Positions 16,197 to 26,100 of a stretch of DNA of 49,395 nucleotides are shown here, one piece after another; the stretch's first letter is position 1, and each line of letters opens with the position of its first letter. The position numbers were made by a program, and so were the translations under genes. Origin of the DNA: an uncultured bacterium. Lineage in GTDB: Bacteria; Bacteroidota; Bacteroidia; Bacteroidales; Bacteroidaceae. The stretch is taken from NCBI GenBank assembly GCA_905215555.1, contig CAJMQU010000031.1:1-49395 (forward strand). The letters are read 5' to 3'. The notes below the pieces were generated by a model, which ran no database searches, was not told the DNA's origin, and saw only the letters and a list, made by a program, of their open reading frames with translations.

Positions 16197-18440
16197 CTAT
16201 TTCAGAACAATCACTTCTCCTACCGTTGTATTCCTTTCCTCGACTTTTCCAGTAAAGGGATTCAGTATCCTTAATATGTTACCTTTTTCAGAACGAACCA
16301 TTACATTCACGATCTTTCCGTCCTTGCATTCAGCATCGACAAGGAAAGCTCCCATGGCTCTTAAGTTATGAAAAGAAAAATCTTTCCAACTTTCGGGAAT
16401 AGCTGGAAATACCTGAATGACCCCCGTATGGCTTTGTAGCAACATCTCTTGTATAGCAGCCGCACAAGCAAAATTTCCTTCCAATGTGAAAGGACGATAA
16501 GTATAGTTACTGTATCCTTTCTTTAACTGGTCACCGTTCAAGTGGAAACTATTGGGAGAACAAAATGCATTAATAAATAAATGAAGATATTTGACTGCAC
16601 TTTCACCATCCCGTACACGGGCCTTCATATTTGCTATCCATGCAAAAGAATAGCCTACCCATTGTTTGGTATTCAATCCTTCGAAATGGCGGAGAGAATG
16701 CAAAATCTGTTCTTCACTTTTTTTGCCTTGTGAAATATCTATCAATCCTAGAGGATGAAAAGCCAACATATGTGAAAGATGGCGGTGGGATTCTGTCAAC
16801 GGATAACCTGGAGCAATAGTCAATCCCGTACTATCTGAGGCAAAATCAGGCCACTCTTCCAATTGTTTGCGCCAATGGGTGGCGTCTTTTTTCAAATTCA
16901 GCGCATCTGCCATTTCTGCTGCTGCCGTATAAGTGAAACGTATGTTTGCCAAATCGTAATTAGTAGTTTGCTGGAACCATGCATCCAATTCATTATCGTT
17001 GATTTCCGGAGAAGTGGATAAGGGTAGTCTGCGTTTGTTATTTACGTCTTTCACGGAAATATTCTCAAAGTAACGTGCTACTTCTTTAACCCAAGGATAT
17101 GCCTGCTTCTTTAAAAATTCCGTATCTGCTTCATACTTCCATTGTTGGTAGAAGTGATGGGCGAGCCAACCGCTTGTGGTGGGCTGGTGGGAATAAGGAC
17201 TCCATCCTCCAATGGCTTTTCCCTCCAGTGTGGCTATGCCAGGGATATTTAACCCTTCTACTTTAAAAAAACGGTGGGTAAAGTCTTCTCCGTTATCTTT
17301 TATCTTCCAAAGCCAGTCAGTGAATACGCGTGATTCTTCCAGATGGTTGGCACTATATCCAGGCCAATAGCTAAGTTGTGTGTTCAGGTCATTGTGAAAA
17401 TCGCCACGCCATGGTGGGGTTTGCCCGTTGTCAGCAGTCCATACAGCTTGTAAGCAGATTGGAGGAGCGTCTTTCCGGGAAGCAGCTCCGAATTTGTACA
17501 TTTCCAGGTACCATTGAGCCTCTAAAATAGGGTCAGGCAGATGAATTTGGGATTTTTCCCAATACGCTTCCCACCAACCGATATGTTCTGTCAGTGCCGT
17601 TTGGAAATCTTTTGTATATCCTTTCATAAAGTCGGCGGCCTGTATGGCTTCGCTGTACCAAGTACCTTGAGTAGTGATGCAGTAGCTTCCTTCTAGAGTT
17701 TGTGAGGTAGGGGTGTGCCATCTCAGGGCTACTTCATAGCTCACTTTCCCATAGGCTTTCTGACGATAGACGATGCTGTTGTTGTGCCGGGTTACTTTGC
17801 CATTCTTATATCCTAGGCGAGTGAGCAAATGAGTACGGGGAGCACTAACTCTTTGTATACTTGAACCGTCATCCTCAAAGCGGGGTGTTTGCAACTCGAT
17901 GGTAAGCAGTTCGGGTAAATTCTCAAACCGGAAATGGCCTGTTTTGTCGGTGGCGCTGGTAAAGAACTTGCCAACAGTTCCACATTCCCAAGTGATGGTG
18001 CAAACAGCCGTGTGTACATCCAGTTCCACATTTTTCACTTTTCCCAAATGGGCTATCGGGAATTCAATACCTCCTACCGGAATTTTGGTGGGAGCACAGT
18101 CTTTTCGGCTGCGGTCATCAATCAGGGCGCGAACTTTGGAAAGGTCTTTGTTACGAATAACCTCGTCACAGACGAACTGATAGGAATAGGAAGGAGACTC
18201 AAATTCCTTGACAGGGCGTAAATCCCACAAGTCTGCCCTGTCCAATGCCAGGCGCAAGTTGCCGTCCTTCTCCCAGATGAGGTTTCCTATAATGCCGTTT
18301 CCAAGGGGGATCGCCTCATCCCATATTGTAGGAATTGCTTTGAATTGTAGCCCATGGAATGTCTGATCTTTTGCTTGCAGCTGGATTATATTTAGTATAT
18401 ATAGTCCGAGGAACAGGATAAAAATTTTTTTTGTTTTCAT
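16197..18440 (-). CDS. GH95-like protein (alpha-L-fucosidase/galactosidase superfamily) with altered active-site motifs
   Basis: A 747-residue secreted protein (signal peptide ending LQAK). The N-terminal beta-sandwich (IPLGNGIIGNLIW, LALDRADLWDLR) and the (alpha/alpha)6 barrel are typical of GH95. At the sites corresponding to the catalytic Asn-x-Asn of B. bifidum AfcA, this protein reads D351-L-N353 (FHNDLNTQLSYWP). Where AfcA has the assisting Asp in DGNFG, it has E654-G-N-F-A. TSPEINDNELDAW holds a candidate acid Glu. The substitutions suggest a distinct subfamily with another sugar preference, or loss of activity. Residue mapping is from memory of AfcA. It is 12 bp after the PL8 gene, so it probably removes a side-chain sugar from the same polymer. 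Confidence 0.8.
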   Translation of the reverse strand: MKTKKIFILFLGLYILNIIQLQAKDQTFHGLQFKAIPTIWDEAIPLGNGIIGNLIWEKDGNLRLALDRADLWDLRPVKEFESPSYSYQFVCDEVIRNKDLSKVRALIDDRSRKDCAPTKIPVGGIEFPIAHLGKVKNVELDVHTAVCTITWECGTVGKFFTSATDKTGHFRFENLPELLTIELQTPRFEDDGSSIQRVSAPRTHLLTRLGYKNGKVTRHNNSIVYRQKAYGKVSYEVALRWHTPTSQTLEGSYCITTQGTWYSEAIQAADFMKGYTKDFQTALTEHIGWWEAYWEKSQIHLPDPILEAQWYLEMYKFGAASRKDAPPICLQAVWTADNGQTPPWRGDFHNDLNTQLSYWPGYSANHLEESRVFTDWLWKIKDNGEDFTHRFFKVEGLNIPGIATLEGKAIGGWSPYSHQPTTSGWLAHHFYQQWKYEADTEFLKKQAYPWVKEVARYFENISVKDVNNKRRLPLSTSPEINDNELDAWFQQTTNYDLANIRFTYTAAAEMADALNLKKDATHWRKQLEEWPDFASDSTGLTIAPGYPLTESHRHLSHMLAFHPLGLIDISQGKKSEEQILHSLRHFEGLNTKQWVGYSFAWIANMKARVRDGESAVKYLHLFINAFCSPNSFHLNGDQLKKGYSNYTYRPFTLEGNFACAAAIQEMLLQSHTGVIQVFPAIPESWKDFSFHNLRAMGAFLVDAECKDGKIVNVMVRSEKGNILRILNPFTGKVEERNTTVGEVIVLK

Positions 18441-18452
18441 GAATATAAGGTT

Positions 18453-21347
18453 TTAGTGAATTGGTTTTAGTGTGAATTCTACCGGTTGTCCATGCTGGCA
18501 GGTGACGGTCAGTTGTGTGTTCTCTCCGGCGAGAGACAGGGATATTTTTTCGCAAGAATTACCTGCTTCCCACTTCCCTTTCAACAGGAGTTTCTTTTCG
18601 GAGGGCTGACTGGCTTCTTTGGTTGTGAAGCTTTTTTCCGAGATATGAAGGTTGGGATCGCATACACTGAATAATATATGATTTTGATCTGCTTTCTTCT
18701 GCATTACCATTGTTTCTGCAGGAATCTGGAGGAAAAAGTTGTCAGCTTGTGGAGTATAATCTTCGAAAACCGCATATGCTGTAATGCCTGTTGTTTCATC
18801 AAAGATTACATGCGCTGTTTGGTTTTTCTGTATTATTTGGTAGGTTGGTTTATGTCGGGCGAGTTTTAACTCTTCCGGATTGGGTTGTATTAGTACCATA
18901 TATTCGTATTCGGCATCACGGGGTGCTTTGCCGTGATTGATCCATGCCGACGAGAATGTGCCGTGCGTTTTCGCCCGTGTCTTTTCATGGCGTGATTCCT
19001 GTCCAGCTATCTGCACCTCTACATTTCCTTTGACGAAATAATGATTGTTGTATCCGTCTTGTAGCCAATGTAACTTTCCATCATTCAGTTGCTGATGGAA
19101 CATTTCATTTTGTTGTTTTCCATCAACAAAGATATTTGTCGTATCTTTTCGGAAGACGCTTTGGAAAAGGGTTGTTTCCGTAGGATAAGAAGAGTTGCTG
19201 TTATTGATTCCGCTTCCTAAGCATACCATTTTGTTGCCGAAACAAAAGACAGATTTACGGGCAACAAAGTCCGGGGTAAAGTTTTTGAGGTTACGTTCCA
19301 TCAGTTTAATGGCAAACATTCCGTTCTTTCCTTCTAATGAACTGCTTCCGGAGAAATTCTCTTTCGAGCGTGCCATCGTAGTTCCAGATAACGGACTGTC
19401 CAGTAATTCAAACGGCAAGTGGATGGTGGTGGTGCCGGGCAGGCGGTTCCAGTCCCAACCATTCTCATCGTACCCGCTGGCAAGGCGTGAAGGTTGCCCC
19501 ATGATTTGTACCGAGCCATAACTTTGGTAGCGTCCATATCTGTTATCTTTTGTATAAATCTCAGCTCCCCACACGTCAGTGGTATATCCTTTAAGAGTAA
19601 CCATCCAATTTGCACGACGGAAGATACCGGCTGAGCCATAGTTGTATACAAAGAATCCCTGCGGCGCATCGGCAGGTTGTACACCTTGCTCTTTAAAAAA
19701 GCGTGCTTCCGGTGTGTTCTTCTGGCAAAGGCGAAGATAATCGGCTGCCAAATGCCAGTCGAAATTATTCTTTTCTCCGGAAAGATCACCGGAAAGGGCA
19801 AGATAGGCGAAAGCAGCAACGTCATCATCTTTCATCGACCCTCTGAAAGGATGTCTTCCGCTGATGCCAACTCCCCATTCGTATTTGTTACAGTAGTTGC
19901 GCATGGAGATAAAAGCGGACTTCAGTGTCTGCCGGGCTTCTTCGGTCGGTTCATATTCTGTCTGGTTAGTAAATGCGATAAACTGTCCTACCATGGCGAG
20001 AACTCCGGTAGTATAAGCAGGATAGAAACCTCCGTGATGGAATGTGGTGCCATCTACCTTGATACCGCCAATGGTGCCGGGAGTATAGTGGAGTGAAGTC
20101 GAAACCCAACGGGAAAGTCCCTTCAGAGCACGTGCTCGTTCCCGTTCGTCTATAAAGAGTAGAGCGGATACGGTTTTCGCCATCAGCAAAGTGTGCCAGC
20201 TGTCTAGCAGTTCGTCTCTTCCGTATTGATAAGGTTTACGAGTCTCGGACAGGGCAGACCAGAAGATGAGGGCTGATAAGATATTATCACGGTTGGGAAC
20301 TTTCCAAATGGCATCGCGCATCAGCCAGGCTGTAGTGTAGATTTTCCGTACTTGATAGCCATAGTGATGATTGGTTCCCATTCCACTGCCATAGGCGAAT
20401 CCCTGGTTAATGGCAAAATCCCATACTGTGAAATAATTTTTTAGCGCTGTTGAGGAATGATTGCAATAAGCGTCGTACGCAAATCCGGAAAGCATGGTTT
20501 CCAGATCGTTCCAAGATATTTCTCCAGCTTTGCGGTTTAGTTCATCAGGAGCGAGTACAGGTGCGCCTGTGAATCCGTTTCCGGACTTACGTATAGCGGC
20601 TTTTCCGAAGACTTTATAGGCTTTAGCTATAGCTTCTGTAGGAGCTTTTTTTATATCAAGAGCAGCCGTCAGGCGTTGTTCTATCGTACGAAGCTCTTCT
20701 CTTTCTTTCTGATTCAGAGAGTCGGGCAAAGGCAGGTCGTAGTCATATTGTTCCCATTGCCATACACGGCACCAATGCCAGAGGTCACGGTATGAGAGGG
20801 AATTATTGTAAGGCATTTGTAGGTCGGGAGTAGTGCGGTCATTTATCTTCTTCACAGGGAAAGTGAGGCGGTCTAAGAAGACACGTCCCTTATGGTTGGG
20901 AGCTACTAATCGGTAGCCTGCAATTTCTTTATTCAGTTTGTCTCCCTTCATATGTTGGAAACCTATCCAACAAGCACGCCAACCTGCCGACGCCAATTGG
21001 AAACTAAACCAATAGGATACATGCCCCTGCGGAGAAAGAAATTCAAAACGAATGGAATCTTGCTGAGGCTTTTCGTTATAAATCCATAAAGTGATACCTG
21101 CTGAGGTTTCTATTTCTTCATTGAGGACAAGGAATTGCTCTAAGGTAACATTGAGTATGGAACCGGAACAGAAATCCCATTTCAGACTTTGTCTGCCTTC
21201 TTTATAATATTGGGTGGACAAGGAGGTTTTTCCCTTGCCAGTTGTTTTGAATTGTTCTGGAATCCCTGTCTCAAAACCTATGAACTGGGCAAGAGAGAGC
21301 TGGCTACATAACAAGGCAAGAATAAATAACGAGTGTTTTCTGGTCAT
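18453..21347 (-). CDS. PL8 family polysaccharide lyase (second copy)
   Basis: A 964-residue secreted protein. The start is the ATG at 21347 (MTRKHSLFILALLCSQLSLAQ); an in-frame ATG 16 codons earlier would add residues encoded by an intercistronic hairpin and is rejected. Domain order is as in the first PL8: N-terminal jelly-roll (~20-190), alpha-toroid, beta super-sandwich. H438 and Y445 (TFHHGGFYPAY), GISGRHPFRGS and WGAEIYTKDNRYGRY correspond to the catalytic His, Tyr, Arg and Glu regions. It probably cleaves a glycosaminoglycan by elimination. Sequence drift from the 8788-11874 lyase is large, and its operon partners are GH95-like and GH20, so it may act on a differently decorated polymer. 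Confidence 0.9.
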   Translation of the reverse strand: MTRKHSLFILALLCSQLSLAQFIGFETGIPEQFKTTGKGKTSLSTQYYKEGRQSLKWDFCSGSILNVTLEQFLVLNEEIETSAGITLWIYNEKPQQDSIRFEFLSPQGHVSYWFSFQLASAGWRACWIGFQHMKGDKLNKEIAGYRLVAPNHKGRVFLDRLTFPVKKINDRTTPDLQMPYNNSLSYRDLWHWCRVWQWEQYDYDLPLPDSLNQKEREELRTIEQRLTAALDIKKAPTEAIAKAYKVFGKAAIRKSGNGFTGAPVLAPDELNRKAGEISWNDLETMLSGFAYDAYCNHSSTALKNYFTVWDFAINQGFAYGSGMGTNHHYGYQVRKIYTTAWLMRDAIWKVPNRDNILSALIFWSALSETRKPYQYGRDELLDSWHTLLMAKTVSALLFIDERERARALKGLSRWVSTSLHYTPGTIGGIKVDGTTFHHGGFYPAYTTGVLAMVGQFIAFTNQTEYEPTEEARQTLKSAFISMRNYCNKYEWGVGISGRHPFRGSMKDDDVAAFAYLALSGDLSGEKNNFDWHLAADYLRLCQKNTPEARFFKEQGVQPADAPQGFFVYNYGSAGIFRRANWMVTLKGYTTDVWGAEIYTKDNRYGRYQSYGSVQIMGQPSRLASGYDENGWDWNRLPGTTTIHLPFELLDSPLSGTTMARSKENFSGSSSLEGKNGMFAIKLMERNLKNFTPDFVARKSVFCFGNKMVCLGSGINNSNSSYPTETTLFQSVFRKDTTNIFVDGKQQNEMFHQQLNDGKLHWLQDGYNNHYFVKGNVEVQIAGQESRHEKTRAKTHGTFSSAWINHGKAPRDAEYEYMVLIQPNPEELKLARHKPTYQIIQKNQTAHVIFDETTGITAYAVFEDYTPQADNFFLQIPAETMVMQKKADQNHILFSVCDPNLHISEKSFTTKEASQPSEKKLLLKGKWEAGNSCEKISLSLAGENTQLTVTCQHGQPVEFTLKPIH

Positions 21348-21377
21348 AAGATATATTGTTTTTGAGGTTTTATAAGA

Positions 21378-21409
21378 AGGGGAGAGGAACCTCACGGCCG
21401 CTCTCCCCT
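21378..21409 (-). promoter_or_regulatory. Intercistronic hairpin between susD and the lyase
   Basis: AGGGGAGAG (21378-21386) pairs perfectly with CTCTCCCCT (21401-21409). It sits in the 129-bp spacer between susD and the downstream enzymes and has no T-run on the minus strand. Such structures commonly stabilise upstream susCD mRNA and lower downstream expression. Confidence 0.65.
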
Positions 21410-21476
21410 GTACATGTCAAATTGATTAAGGTCTATTTGATTTCACTTTAAGGTTAGAAGTCTTGTGTGAAGTTTG

Positions 21477-23081
21477 TTACTCTTTCAGCCAATAGTTATT
21501 TTGTTTCAACTTGGTGTTTACAGACATTTCTTGTCGGGGGATAGGCAAGAATTGATGCTTTTCTTTTGTATACAAAGCGAAACCTTCAGCACCGCTTCTG
21601 TTATTTTTAAGATTTGACCAACGGCTATCTTTTGTTACGGCTTTTGCTAAATCTGTATTGATAGCTTTTACATAGATGCCCCATCGTACCAAATCGTATT
21701 TGCGTAATGCTTCAAAGCAGAGTTCACGTGCACGTTCATCACGAAGTTCCTGACGGAGATTATCTATAGAAATTGTTTCTGGCAATTTGTTTATTCCGGC
21801 TCTTTCTCGTACTTCATTAATACATGATAAAGCTAAACTTGTCACTCCATTTACTTCCATATCTGCTTCTGCAAGCATTAATAAAACATCTGCATAGCGT
21901 AGTATAGGGAAATTAATTCCTGTATAGTTCTTATTTAACGGAGTATTTGTTTCCCATTCACGACGGAATTTTCCACAACGACGTTCTACTATTTCTGTAT
22001 TTTTCCATGCGGCTTCTGCTCCTTTGTTATTAATTTGGTATGGTGCCATGGAGAGATCTCGTCTTAAATCACCAGGATTCTTTTCGTATAGATCCCAAAG
22101 GATGAGAGAGCCAGCATAGAAGCCATTACCTAATCCTTTACCGCCATTTACATTTTGCAAATTACCTATTTCATTGCCTATACGGCTTTCTGTGTATCTT
22201 CCGTCATCTTTTGTACCTATGAATTCAACTTCCCACATACTTTCATTATATTCTGTATCGTACTTGTCGGATGCCATATTCTTCCAAATCGCATATATAT
22301 CTCCTTGATATAATTTATGCTTTTTAGAGTCATAAACAGCTTTGGCATATTTGGCTGCTTTCTGATAGAATTCATTTCCGCCATTTGAAGGATAACCTGC
22401 CCGCCATAAACATACGCGTGCAAGAATACCTTCAACTACAGTCTTTTTTACGTATGAAGGCGACTTATCATAGTTGCTGTTGTCAACCATATCAATGCAG
22501 TCTTCCATTTCTTTAATGATCCAGTCCATAGCTTCTGCGTGAGGTGTTGCTTCCATACTACTAGTTTCCATGTCAATTACCGCTTCTTTACGGATGGGAA
22601 CTTCATACCATGCCTGCACTAATAAGAAGTGGTAATATGCACGTAGGAATTTAGCCTCTCCTTTTATACGTTTATGGGCTTCATCGCTCATGTTAGCGCG
22701 ATCTACATTTTCCAGCAATATATTAGCATTATTGATGCCGTCGTATAAGTCTGTCCATGTGTCAAACATTTGAGAGTTGCCTGCATCATGGGTGTTACAA
22801 ACCGCACCGTGATTTAAAACAGGTGTACTTGTATACTCACGAGTAAAATAGCTTAAATCATCCGTATTGGATAACATGAGAGAGTAATTATTGCCATAAA
22901 CTGTAGCCTTTGCCAAAGTAAAGTATACGCCGGCTAATGCCATAGTACATTCTTTTTCGTCTTTATAGAATGTTTCCGGAGCTACGAAATCATAGGGCTT
23001 AGTATCCAGAAAATCGCACGAAAGCAGATTTAAAGCAAGCGACCAGATACAAATTTGTTTTAGGATATTGTTAGTTTTCAT
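21477..23081 (-). CDS. susD: SusD-like surface glycan-binding lipoprotein
   Basis: A 534-residue lipoprotein (MKTNNILKQICIWSLALNLLSC lipobox) of the SusD/RagB family. The family marks are DFLDTKPYDFVAPETFY at the N-terminus, TPR helices such as EAKFLRAYYHFLLVQAWYEVPI, and the C-terminal NEVRERAG...LRQELRDERARELCFEALRKYDLVRWG block and LPIPRQEM. SusD forms the lid of the SusC transporter and captures oligosaccharides. It follows SusC by 24 bp. No extra surface glycan-binding protein (SusE/F type) lies downstream, which is atypical. Confidence 0.95.
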   Translation of the reverse strand: MKTNNILKQICIWSLALNLLSCDFLDTKPYDFVAPETFYKDEKECTMALAGVYFTLAKATVYGNNYSLMLSNTDDLSYFTREYTSTPVLNHGAVCNTHDAGNSQMFDTWTDLYDGINNANILLENVDRANMSDEAHKRIKGEAKFLRAYYHFLLVQAWYEVPIRKEAVIDMETSSMEATPHAEAMDWIIKEMEDCIDMVDNSNYDKSPSYVKKTVVEGILARVCLWRAGYPSNGGNEFYQKAAKYAKAVYDSKKHKLYQGDIYAIWKNMASDKYDTEYNESMWEVEFIGTKDDGRYTESRIGNEIGNLQNVNGGKGLGNGFYAGSLILWDLYEKNPGDLRRDLSMAPYQINNKGAEAAWKNTEIVERRCGKFRREWETNTPLNKNYTGINFPILRYADVLLMLAEADMEVNGVTSLALSCINEVRERAGINKLPETISIDNLRQELRDERARELCFEALRKYDLVRWGIYVKAINTDLAKAVTKDSRWSNLKNNRSGAEGFALYTKEKHQFLPIPRQEMSVNTKLKQNNYWLKE

Positions 23082-23105
23082 AATGTTCTTAATTCTTTTA
23101 GATGA

Positions 23106-26100
23106 TTAGAAAGTTACATTAATACCGAATGATGCGTTGAAAGAACGCGGATGTGCAGACCAGTCGAATCCTGGAGTTAATACGGAATTTCGGGTGGATA
23201 CTTCAGGATCAGAACCGGAATATCCTGTAATAGTTGCAATATTATCGGCAGAAACATATACTCTTGCTGCCTGAATACCTATAGGCTTCAATGTCTTTGG
23301 CAGGAAGTTATAACCAATTGAAATTGTTTTTAATTTCAAGTAAGAACCATCTTCGACGTAAAGAGAACTATATACATTAGCACCAATGGCATTGGCACGA
23401 GGCATATTGCTGCTCGGATTGTTTTCAGTCCAACGATTATTGTATGAAGCAAATTGATTTAAATTCTTTTTGGAACCAGGATTTTCCATTACCATACGGT
23501 TGATGTTTAACAAATCATTACCATAACTCCATTGGAAAAATATATTTAAATCCCAATTCTTGTAAGTAAAATTATTGCTGAAACCTCCTGTGTGTAATGG
23601 ATGCCCATTACCGATGATTGTTCGATCGCTATCGGTGATTTTATTATCTTCACTACCATCGATATTTTTGTATTTGGGATCTCCTGGTTGGCATCCGTCA
23701 CGGAATGAAACAACGCCATCTTTCAAGGTATATACTTTCTTACCATTAGCATCAGTTGAGATATTGAAGTCTTCTTCTTTGTAAGTCCCGTCATATACAA
23801 AACCATACATACTTCCTGCTGATTCACCTACGCGGCTGACATAAGCTATTTGTCCTTTGTAGGCTGTGTCCCATGAAATATAGTTAGTCATTTCTTCTTG
23901 TCCGTAGTTTAGAGACAGAATTTTGTTTTTGTTGAAAGCTATATTGAAGTTTGAAGTCCAAACAAAGTCCTTTGTTTTGATGTTAGTACTTTCTAAGGTT
24001 ACTTCAAAACCAGAGTTACGTAATTCACCAATATTTAAACGGGTAGTTTTGTAACCTGAACTAGCTGGAGTATCTGCATTCATTAACAGGTCTTTGGTGG
24101 TTTTGATATAATAATCCAAATTTAAATTCAGACGACCGTCGAAGAATCCCAAATCCAAACCAAAATCATATTGTTCAGTTGTTTCCCATTTCAATTTTGG
24201 GTTAGCAATGCTGTTAACATAATATCCGGAATGGAAATTGCTGTCCCAAGGATACTTATATGTATTTTCACTGGGAGTAAGTTGTGCCATATAGTCATAA
24301 TTGCCAATTCTATTATTACCAGTGAGACCATAACTTACGCGTAGCTTGCCGTTTGAAAGCCATGAAAGGTTTTCTGCAACAAAGCTTTCTCGGCCAAAGG
24401 CCCAGGCTAATGAGCCTGAGGGGAAATATCCCCAACGATTTCCTTTGGAAAACTTGGAAGAACCGTCAGCACGCATTGAGAATGTTGCGTAATACTTAGA
24501 GTCATAGTTGTAATTAAGACGTCCTAAATAAGACATCAATGCATTTTCTCCTTTCGATGCTGTAACTACAGGTACGTCACCATTGCCTAAACCGGCCATA
24601 CCTAAAGACTCATTCGTAATATGAGTTACAGTGACAGTGTGACTGTATTCAGTGTTTTTTTGGAATGTAATACCTAACAAAGCGTTTATGTTATGTTTCT
24701 TTTTAGATAATACATAACTTAGCGTATTTTCATTCAGATAACTTCTGAATTCCGATTGATTTAGTTTGGCATTGATCCCCTTGCTTTGAGTATTGTTGGG
24801 GTGATCATTTCCTGTACGGGTTTTGGAGTTGTTGAACTCTTCATTCTTGAAGTCTCTGCTTGTATATCCGGCGCTAACTTTTAATTTTAGGTTTTTGATT
24901 ATTTCCCATTCCACACCTAAGTTGCTTTGTAGTGTGTTAGTAGTTCTTCTGCGGTATTCATTCTTTGCAGAAAGGGCAGGATTGAAGCGATAATCGTCTT
25001 TCATATCAACATCTTCATCATACATTTCTGCCAAAAGGTCTGAACCGGAAGGTGATACGGGACGATATCCCCAAACACTATACATCAGTGAGTTTGAAGA
25101 TGTACTTTGATTGGCTGATGGATTTACTCCGTTTTGGACAATACTTGCATAATTAGCGTTTGCATCAATCTTTATCTTTTTATTGATTTTTTGGCTAAAA
25201 TTGAAACGGCCTTGGTAACGGCTTAGATCAGAGTTAATGATGATACCTTGTTGGTTGTCATAAGACAAAGAGGCAGCATAATTCATATTCTCATTACCGC
25301 CTGTTAGACCCACATGATGATTTTGGCTGAGTGCTGTACGATAAATTTCGTCTTGCCAGTCAATAGATTTAAAATGTTTGTAATCTTCTATGGTCAGTCC
25401 ATCTTTCAGATAGAAATTGGTAAATGCGTCAATTTTTTCTCCGTCTACTTCAACAAAACTACCTTGCATTAATTCTTTTTGGAGGATTACGAAGTCATAA
25501 CCATCCATCATTTCCATCTTATTTTTCACATTGCTGATGCTAATGCTACCATTGTAAGAGAGGGTCGGTTTTCCTGCTTTACCTTTCTTGGTGGTAATGA
25601 TTACAACACCATTTGCACCGCGTGAACCGTATATTGCTGTTGCTGAAGCATCTTTCAAAACATCAATAGATTCAATATCATTAGGATTGAGGGCACCCAT
25701 GCCAGAAGTCTCACTGGGGAAACCATCAATAACATACAAAGGAGCAGTGCTTTGTGTAAGAGAACCGGCACCACGAATAACAATATTGAAGTTGTCTCCC
25801 AAGCCACCATCTGTAGAGGTTACGTTAACACCGGCAATACGACCACCTAATGATTCTGCAACATTGGTAACCGGTACTTTTGTAAGGTCCTTCATATTGG
25901 CTTTACCAATTGAACCTGTTAAGTCACGGCGTTTTACATCACCGTAACCGACTGCAACTACAACTACTTCATCTAATGCCTGAGCATCTTCTATCATAGT
26001 TATGTTAAAGTTCTTTTGATTACCAATTTTGATTTCTTGAGTTTTGTATCCTACAAAAGAAAGCAATAGGATGTCAGAAGGCTTCACATTATTTAATTTG

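Noticed and set aside
16197..18440. Assignment of the GH95-like protein as GH65 or GH78
   Set aside because: The N-terminal LGNGIIGNLIW and LNTQLSYWP patterns and the EGNF block fit GH95 better than the other (alpha/alpha)6 families.
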